Part shown: positions 35,604 to 43,309 of the stretch, piece after piece
Position numbering within the stretch: the first letter of the stretch is position 1
Layout: each line of letters starts with the position of its first letter
Assembly: GCF_018688455.1 (NCBI RefSeq)
Contig: NZ_CP061319.1
Span: 930,001 to 994,000, forward strand
Source: Polynucleobacter sp. AM-7D1
GTDB lineage: Bacteria > Pseudomonadota > Gammaproteobacteria > Burkholderiales > Burkholderiaceae
DNA: 64,000 nucleotides
Direction of reading: 5' to 3'
Translations under genes and position numbers: made by a program
Notes under the pieces: generated by a model
The model's database searches: none
What the model saw: the letters and a program-made list of their open reading frames with translations, nothing else
What the model was told of the DNA's origin: nothing

Positions 35604-36987
35604 TGCTGACCTCGCCATTTGAATCTAATTTCCAGGATTGAATTGCATTGTTGTGATAGATCGATCTTGTACCGCGAACATCACGCAATTTTTTAATGGT
35701 TGGCTGAATATAGCCTGTATCGTCCATCGCTCTCGACTGCAAAATAGCAGGTGAGCCATCCCACACCCAGTCGATATTAAAGCGGGTAATAGATTTATCT
35801 AGGATTGGTGTTTCTAGACGAGCAGTGCGCCAGTTATTTCCACCATCGAACGAAACATCAACACGCCGGATCTTGCCGCGACCAGACCAAGCCATACCGC
35901 TGACGTTGTAGAAACCTTTGTCAAGTAACTGCTGACCACCAGATGGAGTTGTGATTACAGATTTACATTCTTGAATCGATGCGTACTGACGATGTGTACC
36001 GTCTGGCATGAGTTCAATGTAGTGAACCGCTTCATCTTTTGCATTCCATGGCATGTCACCCACTTCAAGGCGGCGCAACCATTTCACCCAACTAACACCC
36101 TGAACACCTGGCACTACCAAGCGTAATGGGAAACCATTTTCAGGGCGCAACATCTCACCGTTCATACCCCAAGCTACGATGGTGTCATTCAAGCAACTCT
36201 CAAGATTAATGGTGCGAGTCATACCTGAACCATCACCACCTTCAGCAAGCATGAACTTGCCTTTTTTGAGGTCAGCGCCACATTCTTCAAGCAATACCTT
36301 CAAAGGAACGCCAGTGAACTCACAGCAAGAAAGCATGCCGTGCGTGTACTGAACAGTAGGTACAGCAACGTTACCCCACTCAAGACCAGTATTAGCGCCG
36401 CACTCAATAAAGTGAGTACGAGAAACTGATGGCAATCTCATCAAATCATTCATTGTGAAAACGCGTGGGTTTTTCACTAAGCCATTAACCATCAGGCGAT
36501 GAGTCTCAGGATTGAGGTTGTACCAACCTTGATGGTGACGCTCAAAATGCAATCCGTTAGGAGTGATTGTTCCAAACAAACCTTGAAGCGGAGTAAAGGC
36601 AACTGAGGCTGCTGATACTCGAGTTAAGCCTGGAGACTCTCGACGAATCAAGTTTGACTCGTAAATAGATGGCATACCGTAAGGCATAGTTGCCACATTC
36701 TTACCGAGGGTAGTTTGCCATTCTTGCTTCTCCAGAATCGCAGGATCGCCCTCACCTGCAGCCATCGCTAGCGGAGCTGTTAGCCCTGCCGCCGCGCCAC
36801 CTAAAGCAGACATGAAACCCTTGCGCAAGAAGCCGCGACGGTTTTCATCCAAGCCATTGGCGTTGATGTCAGCAATCAGTTCCTGAGAAATAAAATGCTC
36901 AGGAGCCTTAACCAGACGAGCACGGTTAGTCGGCTTTTCGATAGCGCTGATATCTTGCGCACTGATCTCTATTTGTTTTTTGGTCAT
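35587..36987 (-). CDS. soxC: SoxC molybdenum sulfane dehydrogenase subunit
   Basis: A periplasmic sulfite-oxidase-fold enzyme that oxidises the outer sulfane sulfur on SoxY with release of six electrons. The Tat motif is NRRGFLRKG, arginines at 50-51, ending near LAMAA. The molybdenum-binding cysteine is C196 in THFIECGANTG. The C-terminal dimerisation domain is present. Length 466. It is the first sox structural gene after arsR (37 bases apart) and is translationally overlapped with soxD. Having SoxCD means the cell can avoid sulfur globules. Confidence 0.96.
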   Translation of the reverse strand: MTKKQIEISAQDISAIEKPTNRARLVKAPEHFISQELIADINANGLDENRRGFLRKGFMSALGGAAAGLTAPLAMAAGEGDPAILEKQEWQTTLGKNVATMPYGMPSIYESNLIRRESPGLTRVSAASVAFTPLQGLFGTITPNGLHFERHHQGWYNLNPETHRLMVNGLVKNPRVFTMNDLMRLPSVSRTHFIECGANTGLEWGNVAVPTVQYTHGMLSCCEFTGVPLKVLLEECGADLKKGKFMLAEGGDGSGMTRTINLESCLNDTIVAWGMNGEMLRPENGFPLRLVVPGVQGVSWVKWLRRLEVGDMPWNAKDEAVHYIELMPDGTHRQYASIQECKSVITTPSGGQQLLDKGFYNVSGMAWSGRGKIRRVDVSFDGGNNWRTARLETPILDKSITRFNIDWVWDGSPAILQSRAMDDTGYIQPTIKKLRDVRGTRSIYHNNAIQSWKLDSNGEVSNVQVG

Positions 36988-37024
36988 GTGTTCTCTACTT
37001 TGATGAATAGATTCTTAAAAAAAA

Positions 37025-37366
37025 TTAATGCAAACTCTCGGCAATTTTTGCGCAGACTGTCTGACACATTTCAACGGTTGCGTTATCAGCGATAGAGTAA
37101 AAAACGGTTGTACCTTCTTTACGCCTAAGTAAAATTCCGGCTTTATGTAGGGCTGCAAGATGACGAGAGACATTGGCCTGACTGGAGCCGCACAACTCAA
37201 CAACCTCAGAAACAGACTTTTCGCCACTGCAAACTGCATACATGATGCGCAGGCGTGATGGCTCCGAAAGAACGCTGAAATATTCAGCAACATTAGCAAA
37301 TACCTTTTCCATGGCTTGTGGAGAAAGGTCTTTGGTGGCTTTTTTAACTTTTACTTTGATATTCAC
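37025..37366 (-). CDS. ArsR-family repressor, likely sulfur-responsive
   Basis: A 113-residue winged-helix regulator (helix-turn-helix in SVSEVVELCGSSQANVSRHL, wing in RRKEGTTVFYSIAD). It has four cysteines, C46, C59, C101 and C105. Sulfide or persulfide sensors of this family (BigR, SqrR, SoxR-type) use cysteine pairs, but the first pair here does not align simply with SqrR. The start is a GTG at 37366. It heads the sox cluster and faces an inverted repeat that I predict to be its operator. Role as the sox repressor is inferred from context. Confidence 0.85.
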   Translation of the reverse strand: MNIKVKVKKATKDLSPQAMEKVFANVAEYFSVLSEPSRLRIMYAVCSGEKSVSEVVELCGSSQANVSRHLAALHKAGILLRRKEGTTVFYSIADNATVEMCQTVCAKIAESLH

Positions 37367-37374
37367 AGGCTAAG

Positions 37375-37405
37375 ATTATATATGCGTATACATGCATATT
37401 GGACA
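37375..37405. promoter_or_regulatory. Predicted ArsR operator and sox/mod promoter region
   Basis: An inverted repeat ATATGC-8-GCATAT lies at 37380-37399. On the minus strand a perfect TATAAT (37380-37375) touches its left edge, so a bound repressor would block arsR-sox transcription. On the plus strand TGGACA (37400-37405) and TATATA (37423-37428) could form the modB promoter. A matching repeat is found at 43310-43329. Confidence 0.65.
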
Positions 37406-37467
37406 CCGAAGCGGCAAACACTTATATAGTGGGATACCCTAGCCTCAAAGGCAATACAATCAAAAAA

Positions 37468-38118
37468 ATGGATATTGATGCAATTCTGCTATCCCTAAAG
37501 CTTGCTTTTTGGACTATGGCTCTAATTCTTCCCTTTGGGATCTGGGTTGCCCATAGGCTGCTTAAGCTCAATAAAAGTCGGCCATGGATTGAGGCTGCCC
37601 TAGCACTTCCATTAGTCCTGCCGCCCACTGTTTTAGGTTATTACTTTCTGGTTTCTTTTGGTAATACCAGTATTTTTGGCTCCCCAATAGTATTTTCATT
37701 CACAGGCATTCTGATTTCCTCATTAATTGTCAATATCCCCTTCGCCATTCAGCCTATCCAGAGAGCATTTGAGGCTATTAATCCTGAAATCAGAGAAGCT
37801 GCTCAGGTGAGCGGTCTGAGTGATTGGCAAATCTTTCGGTTGATCGAGTTGCCGCTATCTTGGCGAGGTATTACCGGTGCCGCCGCCCTTACCTTTGCCC
37901 ACACCCTTGGTGAATTCGGCGTTGTCCTCATGGTTGGCGGAGCCATACCCGGGGAGACCAAAACGGCCTCCATTGCTATTTATGACAAGGTTCAGAGCTT
38001 TGATACTGCTGGTGCTGGCGCTATCGCGCTTGTGCTCCTTGGTACATCTCTTGTTTGTATAGCGCTTTCATATGGGGTATTTGGGCAGAATCGCGGTCGC
38101 CGCGGGAGCTTGAGCTAA
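37468..38118 (+). CDS. modB: Molybdate-type ABC transporter permease
   Basis: The membrane channel of a molybdate or related oxyanion importer. The ATG at 37468 (MDIDAILLSLKL) gives 216 residues with about five helices and the EAA loop EAAQVSGLSDWQIFRLIELP; a TTG-initiated frame from 37399 would start within the operator. The block LPLVLPPTVLGYYFL is typical of ModB. It diverges from arsR-sox, and SoxC needs molybdenum, which supports molybdate. No modA is present here. Confidence 0.88.
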   Translation: MDIDAILLSLKLAFWTMALILPFGIWVAHRLLKLNKSRPWIEAALALPLVLPPTVLGYYFLVSFGNTSIFGSPIVFSFTGILISSLIVNIPFAIQPIQRAFEAINPEIREAAQVSGLSDWQIFRLIELPLSWRGITGAAALTFAHTLGEFGVVLMVGGAIPGETKTASIAIYDKVQSFDTAGAGAIALVLLGTSLVCIALSYGVFGQNRGRRGSLS

Positions 38119-39227
38119 TGCTAAAAATCAAGATTAGCCAAACCTACCCGAATCCACTGCAAATCAATCTTGAATGTGCGCCAGGTGAGTTGCATGCTTT
38201 AGTTGGCCCCTCCGGGAGCGGCAAAACTTCAGTTCTCAGAACCATTGCCGGCCTAAACAAGCCTGCTACCGGAGTTATTCAGTGTGAAGGGATGATCTGG
38301 TTTGAAGGTAACGACCTGAATCCTAAAGCGCTTCACCTAGCGCCCGCACAACGGTCATGTGGATTCTTATTTCAACAATATGCCCTATTTCCACATTTGA
38401 ATGCCTTAGACAACGTATCGATTCCATTACAAAACTCTGGCCTTTCCACAAGTAAACGCAAGACTATCAGTATGGATTTATTAGATCGAATGGGCATTTC
38501 TAATTTGGCCGAGCGAATGCCGCATCAACTTTCTGGCGGTCAACAACAACGGGTAGCACTCGCCAGAGCTCTAGCACGCCAACCAAAAGTATTGCTGCTG
38601 GATGAGCCCTTCTCAGCTATCGATGCCCCAACCCGCCAGGGTTTGTATAAAACTCTGGCAGATCTTAGAAAAGATCTGAATATCCCAATTCTATTGGTCA
38701 CTCATGATTTACGTGAAGCAGACTTACTTGCAGACCAGATTACCGTTATAGACAAAGGCATTAGCCTGCAAACTGCAGCGCCGCAGGTCTTATTTCAAAG
38801 GCCAAGAAATTCTCGCGTTGCTGAATTAGTTGGTATTAGCAATATGTTTCATGGTGTGTTCGATTCGGGTAACTTAAGTTGGGATGGTTGCAATCAACTC
38901 TTTAGGGTTGCCGACAAAGGCAAAATTCCACCTAAAGTGCGTGTGGCTTGGGTTATCCCCCAGAGCGGCCTCAGCGTTCACGTCACCCCAACCATGACTA
39001 GCGTACCGACAGTAGTGGAGAAGATGAGCAGCCTTGGTCAGATCGCCGTAATTCAGTTGCGTATTGAAGGTAGCGAAAATACCGTTGAATGGGAGGCATC
39101 TTCTGCAGAAGTGAGAAGGCTATCTATGGTGGTCGGCAGTCAAATGCATCTCGAGCTTGATGGCAATCAGATCCACATCATGCCATTGCGACCCATCAAT
39201 GATCCGCGACGCTTTATTGATCATTAG
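38118..39227 (+). CDS. modC: Molybdate-type ABC transporter ATP-binding protein
   Basis: Energises the ModB permease. The P-loop is GPSGSGKTS, the signature LSGGQQQRVALARALA, and Walker B LLLDEPFSAID. A C-terminal domain from about residue 235 resembles the TOBE/Mop region of ModC. The ATG at 38118 overlaps the modB stop by one base (TAATG); a longer frame from 38055 lies inside modB and is rejected. Length 369. The likely substrate is molybdate, though sulfate transport proteins are similar. Confidence 0.87.
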   Translation: MLKIKISQTYPNPLQINLECAPGELHALVGPSGSGKTSVLRTIAGLNKPATGVIQCEGMIWFEGNDLNPKALHLAPAQRSCGFLFQQYALFPHLNALDNVSIPLQNSGLSTSKRKTISMDLLDRMGISNLAERMPHQLSGGQQQRVALARALARQPKVLLLDEPFSAIDAPTRQGLYKTLADLRKDLNIPILLVTHDLREADLLADQITVIDKGISLQTAAPQVLFQRPRNSRVAELVGISNMFHGVFDSGNLSWDGCNQLFRVADKGKIPPKVRVAWVIPQSGLSVHVTPTMTSVPTVVEKMSSLGQIAVIQLRIEGSENTVEWEASSAEVRRLSMVVGSQMHLELDGNQIHIMPLRPINDPRRFIDH

Positions 39228-39245
39228 ATCTCCGCTTTATTAAAG

Positions 39246-39282
39246 ACAAAAACGCTTGCTAGACTTTGATCTAACAAGCGTT
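39246..39282 (-). terminator. Terminator of the DUF2892 operon
   Basis: AACGCTTG (39251-39258) pairs with CAAGCGTT (39275-39282), with four more pairs inside one mismatch and a six-base loop. On the minus strand it is followed by TTTTTG. It would end the leftward operon of 39298-42532; in the other direction it may also mark the modC end. Confidence 0.7.
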
Positions 39283-39297
39283 CTAGTTAAAACAGTA

Positions 39298-39513
39298 TTA
39301 CTTGCTGGAACTGCTATCGCTACATGAATCTTTAGCACCAGTATTAATACCCAATAATGGATAGGCTGGGCAAAATTTAAAGGCTCCAGTGGCTAGTGGA
39401 ATAACACCAATCCAAGCCCAGGCCCCAGTTGTTCCTGTGACAGCCAAACCAATCAATACTAGGCCAGCAACAATACGTAAGATACGGTCGATACCACCAA
39501 CATTGCATTTCAT
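39298..39513 (-). CDS. DUF2892 (YgaP-like) small membrane protein
   Basis: A 71-residue inner-membrane protein with two helices, starting MKCNVGGIDRILRIVAGLVL and containing FKFCPAYPLLGI, the pattern of the membrane domain of rhodanese YgaP. Cysteines at position 3 and near 48 are conserved in this family. Alone it has no rhodanese domain, but a rhodanese gene lies directly upstream (46 bases), so together they may resemble a split YgaP-like pair. Role unknown. Confidence 0.88.
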   Translation of the reverse strand: MKCNVGGIDRILRIVAGLVLIGLAVTGTTGAWAWIGVIPLATGAFKFCPAYPLLGINTGAKDSCSDSSSSK

Positions 39514-39559
39514 ATTACATCCTTGTTTAAATTTATTACTGAAAAAAGTGAACTACTAT

Positions 39560-40537
39560 TTAATTAAGTGGAACACCAACCAGTGGGCGACCTTCAAGAG
39601 TCCAGAGGTATAAAGAGCCGTCATAAAGCTTGGTTGATTTATTGCCGACTAATTCAGACATAACAAACCAACCGCCTGCAGCTAAGTGACCGCTATTGCA
39701 ATAGCTAATTGCCGGCGTCTTTGGGTTGATTCCGTTTGAAGTGAATAATGCGTTGTAAGTATTCTTATCCCAGAAATACAGAGCCCCTTTTGTAGGCTTT
39801 GCTAATAACTCAGGAGCCAATTCCTTTGCACCCGCAATGTGACCGTAAGCACCTACATAGTCACGCTTATTTAAACCAAAAAACTGAACAGGTTGACGTG
39901 CGTCGATCAAAGTAGTTTTACCTGTTTTAGAAGCTAATGCAACCTGCTCAGAGTTAGCAATCAACTCTTTACGCTCAGCTTTACCAACCCATGTTCCATT
40001 GGTTTTAATTGATGGGGCAACAGAAAAATCGCGTCCTTCAGAAAGCCAGCCTGCCATGCCACCATCTAATACGGCGATATTGTCCTCACCATAAACCTTA
40101 AATTGCCAATACGCGCGCAAAGCTTCATCAATATCAGAAATATCTTGGGCAATAGGAACTAAAACAATTGGCTTGTCAGAATTGATGCCCACCGACTGAA
40201 TAATTTTTTCAAAGTCTGCTTTTTCAGGAATCAGATACTTGATCTTTTTCCCGTCAATCATGCGATCAACCCTTACCTTTTTAAAGTCAAGCAATGTGGA
40301 CTCTGGAATATGGCCGCCTACCTCAACTAAAAACTTCTTCCCTGTTTTTTTATCAATTTCAAATTCAGGGGCACGGGTATAGCTGGCTACATCGCCGCGA
40401 ACCTCTAAGATCTGAACCTCTGATTGATTGGCAGCAAGCCATTCAGCGCTAACTAATGGGCCCGGCAAACTTACCGCGTGCACTAATCCAATAAAACTTG
40501 TAATCGCAACGACTAGTCCTATTTGAATCTTTTTCAT
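39560..40537 (-). CDS. Exported two-domain rhodanese sulfurtransferase
   Basis: A periplasmic thiosulfate or mercaptopyruvate sulfurtransferase of 325 residues. A signal peptide (cleavage near VHAVS) precedes two rhodanese domains, about 25-160 and 195-320. The second has the active cysteine in AISYCNSGHLAAGGWF; the first lacks one at the matching loop, as usual in tandem rhodaneses. It lies between the unknown gene (13 bases upstream) and DUF2892 in the second sulfur operon, fitting periplasmic sulfane transfer. Confidence 0.9.
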   Translation of the reverse strand: MKKIQIGLVVAITSFIGLVHAVSLPGPLVSAEWLAANQSEVQILEVRGDVASYTRAPEFEIDKKTGKKFLVEVGGHIPESTLLDFKKVRVDRMIDGKKIKYLIPEKADFEKIIQSVGINSDKPIVLVPIAQDISDIDEALRAYWQFKVYGEDNIAVLDGGMAGWLSEGRDFSVAPSIKTNGTWVGKAERKELIANSEQVALASKTGKTTLIDARQPVQFFGLNKRDYVGAYGHIAGAKELAPELLAKPTKGALYFWDKNTYNALFTSNGINPKTPAISYCNSGHLAAGGWFVMSELVGNKSTKLYDGSLYLWTLEGRPLVGVPLN

Positions 40538-40550
40538 TTGAACTCCTTGA

Positions 40551-41174
40551 TTAATTTGCAGGTAATAAATATTGCGAAAGTCGATCTAATAAATCAATCT
40601 TGCTTTCAGTTAATACGTGGTGCTCCCTTGAATTGAGAGCCGACTTCAAGTCACCACGGTCAATTTCTAGTTGAGTAATTTTGTGATCCCTTTCAACTAT
40701 TAATACTTTCATATCGGTAAAAAATAGCTTAGTAAGTGCACTAACCCAACGGGACACCGGACCCAAGCGACCCTTGGTTGCCATATCAAAGTTACGCAAT
40801 TCATCCAGCACCAGATCTGCGGAGATTAACTTCTCCCCAGTAACCCACTGGTTTGTAGTGAATAAACGTACTGGCAAGCCTTGCTGATTTAATGCGATGC
40901 CAATGAGGTGATGGAATTCCACTCCATTACGCTTGAATAAATGGAAGTGACCGTGCTCACCATCTTGCATCTCATCAGCTGTATGTGCATGGTAGTAAAA
41001 CTCATATCCACTATCGGGATCTGAGAGATCATTTTTGGGATAGTGATTCCACTCAATAAACTCTCGCGCGCCGCACAACGCTGCTTGGCTTAAAGTCAAA
41101 CCTTTTTTTGCGTAACGCGTTTGGATGCTAGCTATTTCTTGAGCAGCCAAACAGAGAGTAGATTGAATGAGCAC
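40551..41174 (-). CDS. Conserved protein of unknown function (DUF6969-like)
   Basis: A 207-residue soluble protein without signal peptide or membrane segment. I think it resembles DUF6969, but this is from memory of the pattern SGYEFYYHAHTADEMQDGEH and GHFHLFKR near residues 70-95, which is rich in histidine and acidic residues and could bind a metal. Further on is VEFHHLIGIALNQQGLPVRL. It follows the NPCGP-repeat gene by nine bases and precedes the exported rhodanese, so it belongs to the sulfur operon. No known catalytic signature is seen. Confidence 0.72.
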   Translation of the reverse strand: MLIQSTLCLAAQEIASIQTRYAKKGLTLSQAALCGAREFIEWNHYPKNDLSDPDSGYEFYYHAHTADEMQDGEHGHFHLFKRNGVEFHHLIGIALNQQGLPVRLFTTNQWVTGEKLISADLVLDELRNFDMATKGRLGPVSRWVSALTKLFFTDMKVLIVERDHKITQLEIDRGDLKSALNSREHHVLTESKIDLLDRLSQYLLPAN

Positions 41175-41183
41175 GGTAGTAAA

Positions 41184-41417
41184 TTAATCAGCAGATTTAC
41201 GTTTTTTAGGGCCACAAGGATTTGCTGGACCACATGGGTTGGCTGCTTTTTTCTTAGCCGGGCCACATGGATTGCTTGATTCCTTCTTGGGTCCGCATGG
41301 GTTCTTTTGTTCGGCACCAGCTGGAGTTGCTGGAGCATCTGCAGCATTAGCCATAGGGGCCGCTGCCAATCCAGCTAAAGCTAAAGCAAGCGCAGCTACT
41401 GTTGATTTTTTAGACAT
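41184..41417 (-). CDS. Small exported protein with four NPCGP repeats
   Basis: A 77-residue protein with a signal peptide (MSKKSTVAALALALAGLAAA, cleavage near ANAAD). The mature part of about 50 residues has four NPCGP units spaced by short lysine-rich or alanine-rich linkers, with one cysteine each and no other cysteines. The frame opens earlier at 41516 but that part overlaps the YeeE gene and is unlike a signal. Its only recognisable feature is the repeat; a role in binding metal or sulfur is a guess from the four cysteines and the neighbours. Confidence 0.82.
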   Translation of the reverse strand: MSKKSTVAALALALAGLAAAPMANAADAPATPAGAEQKNPCGPKKESSNPCGPAKKKAANPCGPANPCGPKKRKSAD

Positions 41418-41436
41418 TATTTTTCCTTTTGAAGTA

Positions 41437-42006
41437 TTAGATTTCTTGAGAACTGACAGGGCCCGTGGATTTCTTCTCCATCCATGCGCCCAAGATAAAT
41501 ACACCAATTGCAGCAAGCACCATGATGAGGTCTATAGAAATGCTTGAGACGTTGAAAAGCTCCGGTAATGAATCTGCATTTGCTATCTCACCCAAAGTCG
41601 TAAGAGATTCAATGCTTGGATAGATGCCTGCAAATAGGATTGTTCCCAGTAGCAAACCAATCAGAAAGATTCCGGCATCAATGCGACCTGACATCAGACC
41701 AACTACTGAAGTGCCAGGACAATAGCCACCAATAGCGAAACCGGCACCGACAAATGCACCACCCAAAGCTGCCGCACCTAAAAATGATGGGGGAACGAAA
41801 AGGCTGCCACTCTCCACGAAACCAGTCTTTTCCAGAATGAAAAGTCCGACCGCTGCAAAAACGATTGCAGTAAACATGACTTTAAATACCGACCAATCTG
41901 TTAAGCGAAATTGGCCTGTTAATTTGTTGGGATTGCCAAAACCAGCCCGCTCGAGCACAAATCCAAATGCTCCACCTATCAATAAACCCGAAAGAATTGT
42001 TCCCAT
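41437..42006 (-). CDS. YeeE/YedE-type transporter half (DUF6691-like)
   Basis: A 189-residue membrane protein with about five helices. The hallmark GFAIGGYCPGTSVVGLMSGR is near residues 93-112, with the conserved cysteine. The N-terminus LSGLLIGGAFGFVLERAGFG is typical of the family. It pairs with the gene next upstream, one base apart. It would take part in import of a sulfur compound; this pair is distinct from the transporters next to soxB. Confidence 0.88.
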   Translation of the reverse strand: MGTILSGLLIGGAFGFVLERAGFGNPNKLTGQFRLTDWSVFKVMFTAIVFAAVGLFILEKTGFVESGSLFVPPSFLGAAALGGAFVGAGFAIGGYCPGTSVVGLMSGRIDAGIFLIGLLLGTILFAGIYPSIESLTTLGEIANADSLPELFNVSSISIDLIMVLAAIGVFILGAWMEKKSTGPVSSQEI

Positions 42007-42007
42007 C

Positions 42008-42532
42008 TTATTTCTCCTCTTTCATTAGGCGGCTAGCAAGTAATCCAACCGCGAAGAATGTACCTAAAAATGTAAATCCAGCCAAACTCAGAACAGCCGC
42101 GCCAGATAAACCGAGACCACTAGTACAGCCTGCAGCAATGCGAGCGCCAAAGCCAGCCAAGATTCCGCCAAATAAGGCAGTTAGAGGTCGCTTAGAGCCT
42201 CCTAAGAATTTCTGACCATCTAACTTGATTGCAATTCTTCCTGCAAAAAATGCCGAGATGAGAGCGCCTAGAGCAACCCCAATTACCTGCCAAGTGATCC
42301 ATGCATCCAAGGGCTTGCCCTCTTCAACCATTCCTCCGAGATATTCATTGGCATTAGTGGCTGCTGGCAGAAGGTACATTCCAAACCATGCTGTTAGGCG
42401 CGTTGTAAATCCTGTAGCACCCAAACCATGTCCGGTAAAAGCAAATGTGGATAACAGAACAATCCCGAGCAAGATGCCCGCAAGCAAGGGATTCCAGTAT
42501 GGAGCTGGTTGACCCAGTTTTTCTTTATTCAT
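42008..42532 (-). CDS. YeeE/YedE-type transporter half
   Basis: A 174-residue membrane protein, partner of the gene at 41437-42006. Its signature is RIAAGCTSGLGLSGAAVL near residue 129. The ribosome site GAGGTGATC before the ATG is unusually strong. It is the first gene of a six-gene leftward operon (two transporter halves, NPCGP protein, unknown protein, rhodanese, DUF2892). An AT-rich imperfect palindrome lies just upstream. Confidence 0.88.
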   Translation of the reverse strand: MNKEKLGQPAPYWNPLLAGILLGIVLLSTFAFTGHGLGATGFTTRLTAWFGMYLLPAATNANEYLGGMVEEGKPLDAWITWQVIGVALGALISAFFAGRIAIKLDGQKFLGGSKRPLTALFGGILAGFGARIAAGCTSGLGLSGAAVLSLAGFTFLGTFFAVGLLASRLMKEEK

Positions 42533-42550
42533 TTTTGATCACCTCAATTA

Positions 42551-42587
42551 AGGTATTAATAATATATTAATTTATATAATATTACCT
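42551..42587. promoter_or_regulatory. AT-rich imperfect palindrome upstream of the YeeE operon
   Basis: AGGTATTAAT at the left (42551) mirrors ATTACCT at the right (to 42587), with an AT-only centre holding several possible -10 boxes. It lies 20 bases ahead of the first gene. It differs from the ATGC-8-GCAT operator, so any regulator may differ. Confidence 0.35.
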
Positions 42588-42636
42588 AGGATCAACACAG
42601 TCAAGATGAAATAAGCGAATCATTTTGATGTAGATC

Positions 42637-42660
42637 AAAAAAAGGGGGGCAAAGCCCCCC
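42637..42660 (-). terminator. Terminator of the single rhodanese gene
   Basis: GGGGGGC (42644-42650) and GCCCCCC (42654-42660) pair around a three-base loop; on the minus strand seven T residues follow. It ends the leftward gene at 42685-43269 and insulates the YeeE operon. Confidence 0.9.
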
Positions 42661-42684
42661 GTAAAAGAACGAACAAGAAAATAT

Positions 42685-43269
42685 TTAAAATTCGCCCTTA
42701 ACCGTAGTTAAACCTAAGGCATCCCAATCCAGCATGCCGCCGCGATAGTAGTAAATCTTGCTGGCTGGAAAACCATCACGTGTCATTGCTGCCATAGCCA
42801 TAGGGCTTTGTGGGCAAACAGGACCATTGCAAAAGGCATAGACCTTTTTAGCCTTAGAGCAATCCCATTTAGTGGAGCCGGCAGATGGCTTCTTGCAACC
42901 GAGTTCATCCATGCGCATCGCAACCTCGGTATACGGAATGCCAACAGAACCAGGAATTGTGCCCTTTACACGATCATCAACAACACGCATATCAACAACA
43001 ATTGCGTCTTTATCATTTAATGCATTCAACACGTCAATCTCATCTACAGGAACAACACCCTTAATTGGGATTAATGGCTGTAACCAGCCTTTATTCTTGG
43101 CGCAAGAGGTCATCACTCGGGTGATTTCAACGGGCCCCTTGGATGTATTAACAACAAACTTGGTTGATTTATCAATAATTTGGAGTAATTCTGGATTGGA
43201 AGATGGTGCAGACTGCGCCAAAACAAAGCCCGAAACAAGGGTTAGGCAGCAAACTAATAATTTCTTCAT
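42685..43269 (-). CDS. Exported single-domain rhodanese
   Basis: A periplasmic sulfurtransferase of 194 residues. The start at 43269 gives a signal peptide (MKKLLVCCLTLVSGFVLAQ); an earlier frame opening at 43335 runs through the operator and is rejected. The rhodanese active loop is FCNGPVCPQSPM, with two cysteines. An N-terminal segment of about 70 residues precedes the rhodanese fold. A predicted operator identical in form to that of the sox cluster lies 41-60 bases upstream, so it may be under the same regulator. It has its own terminator. Confidence 0.88.
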   Translation of the reverse strand: MKKLLVCCLTLVSGFVLAQSAPSSNPELLQIIDKSTKFVVNTSKGPVEITRVMTSCAKNKGWLQPLIPIKGVVPVDEIDVLNALNDKDAIVVDMRVVDDRVKGTIPGSVGIPYTEVAMRMDELGCKKPSAGSTKWDCSKAKKVYAFCNGPVCPQSPMAMAAMTRDGFPASKIYYYRGGMLDWDALGLTTVKGEF

Positions 43270-43309
43270 AAAGTCTCTTTTCAGTAATGGGATGCAGAAA
43301 TGGCGTTTT

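Noticed and set aside
37399..37467. TTG-initiated 23-codon extension of modB
   Set aside because: It begins inside the predicted operator and precedes a normal ModB start (MDIDAILLSLKL) at 37468.
41239..41547. Plus-strand frame opposite the NPCGP gene with repeated GPHGLLD-like units
   Set aside because: The repeats are only the complement of the NPCGP-coding repeats; the minus-strand reading has a signal peptide and fits the operon.
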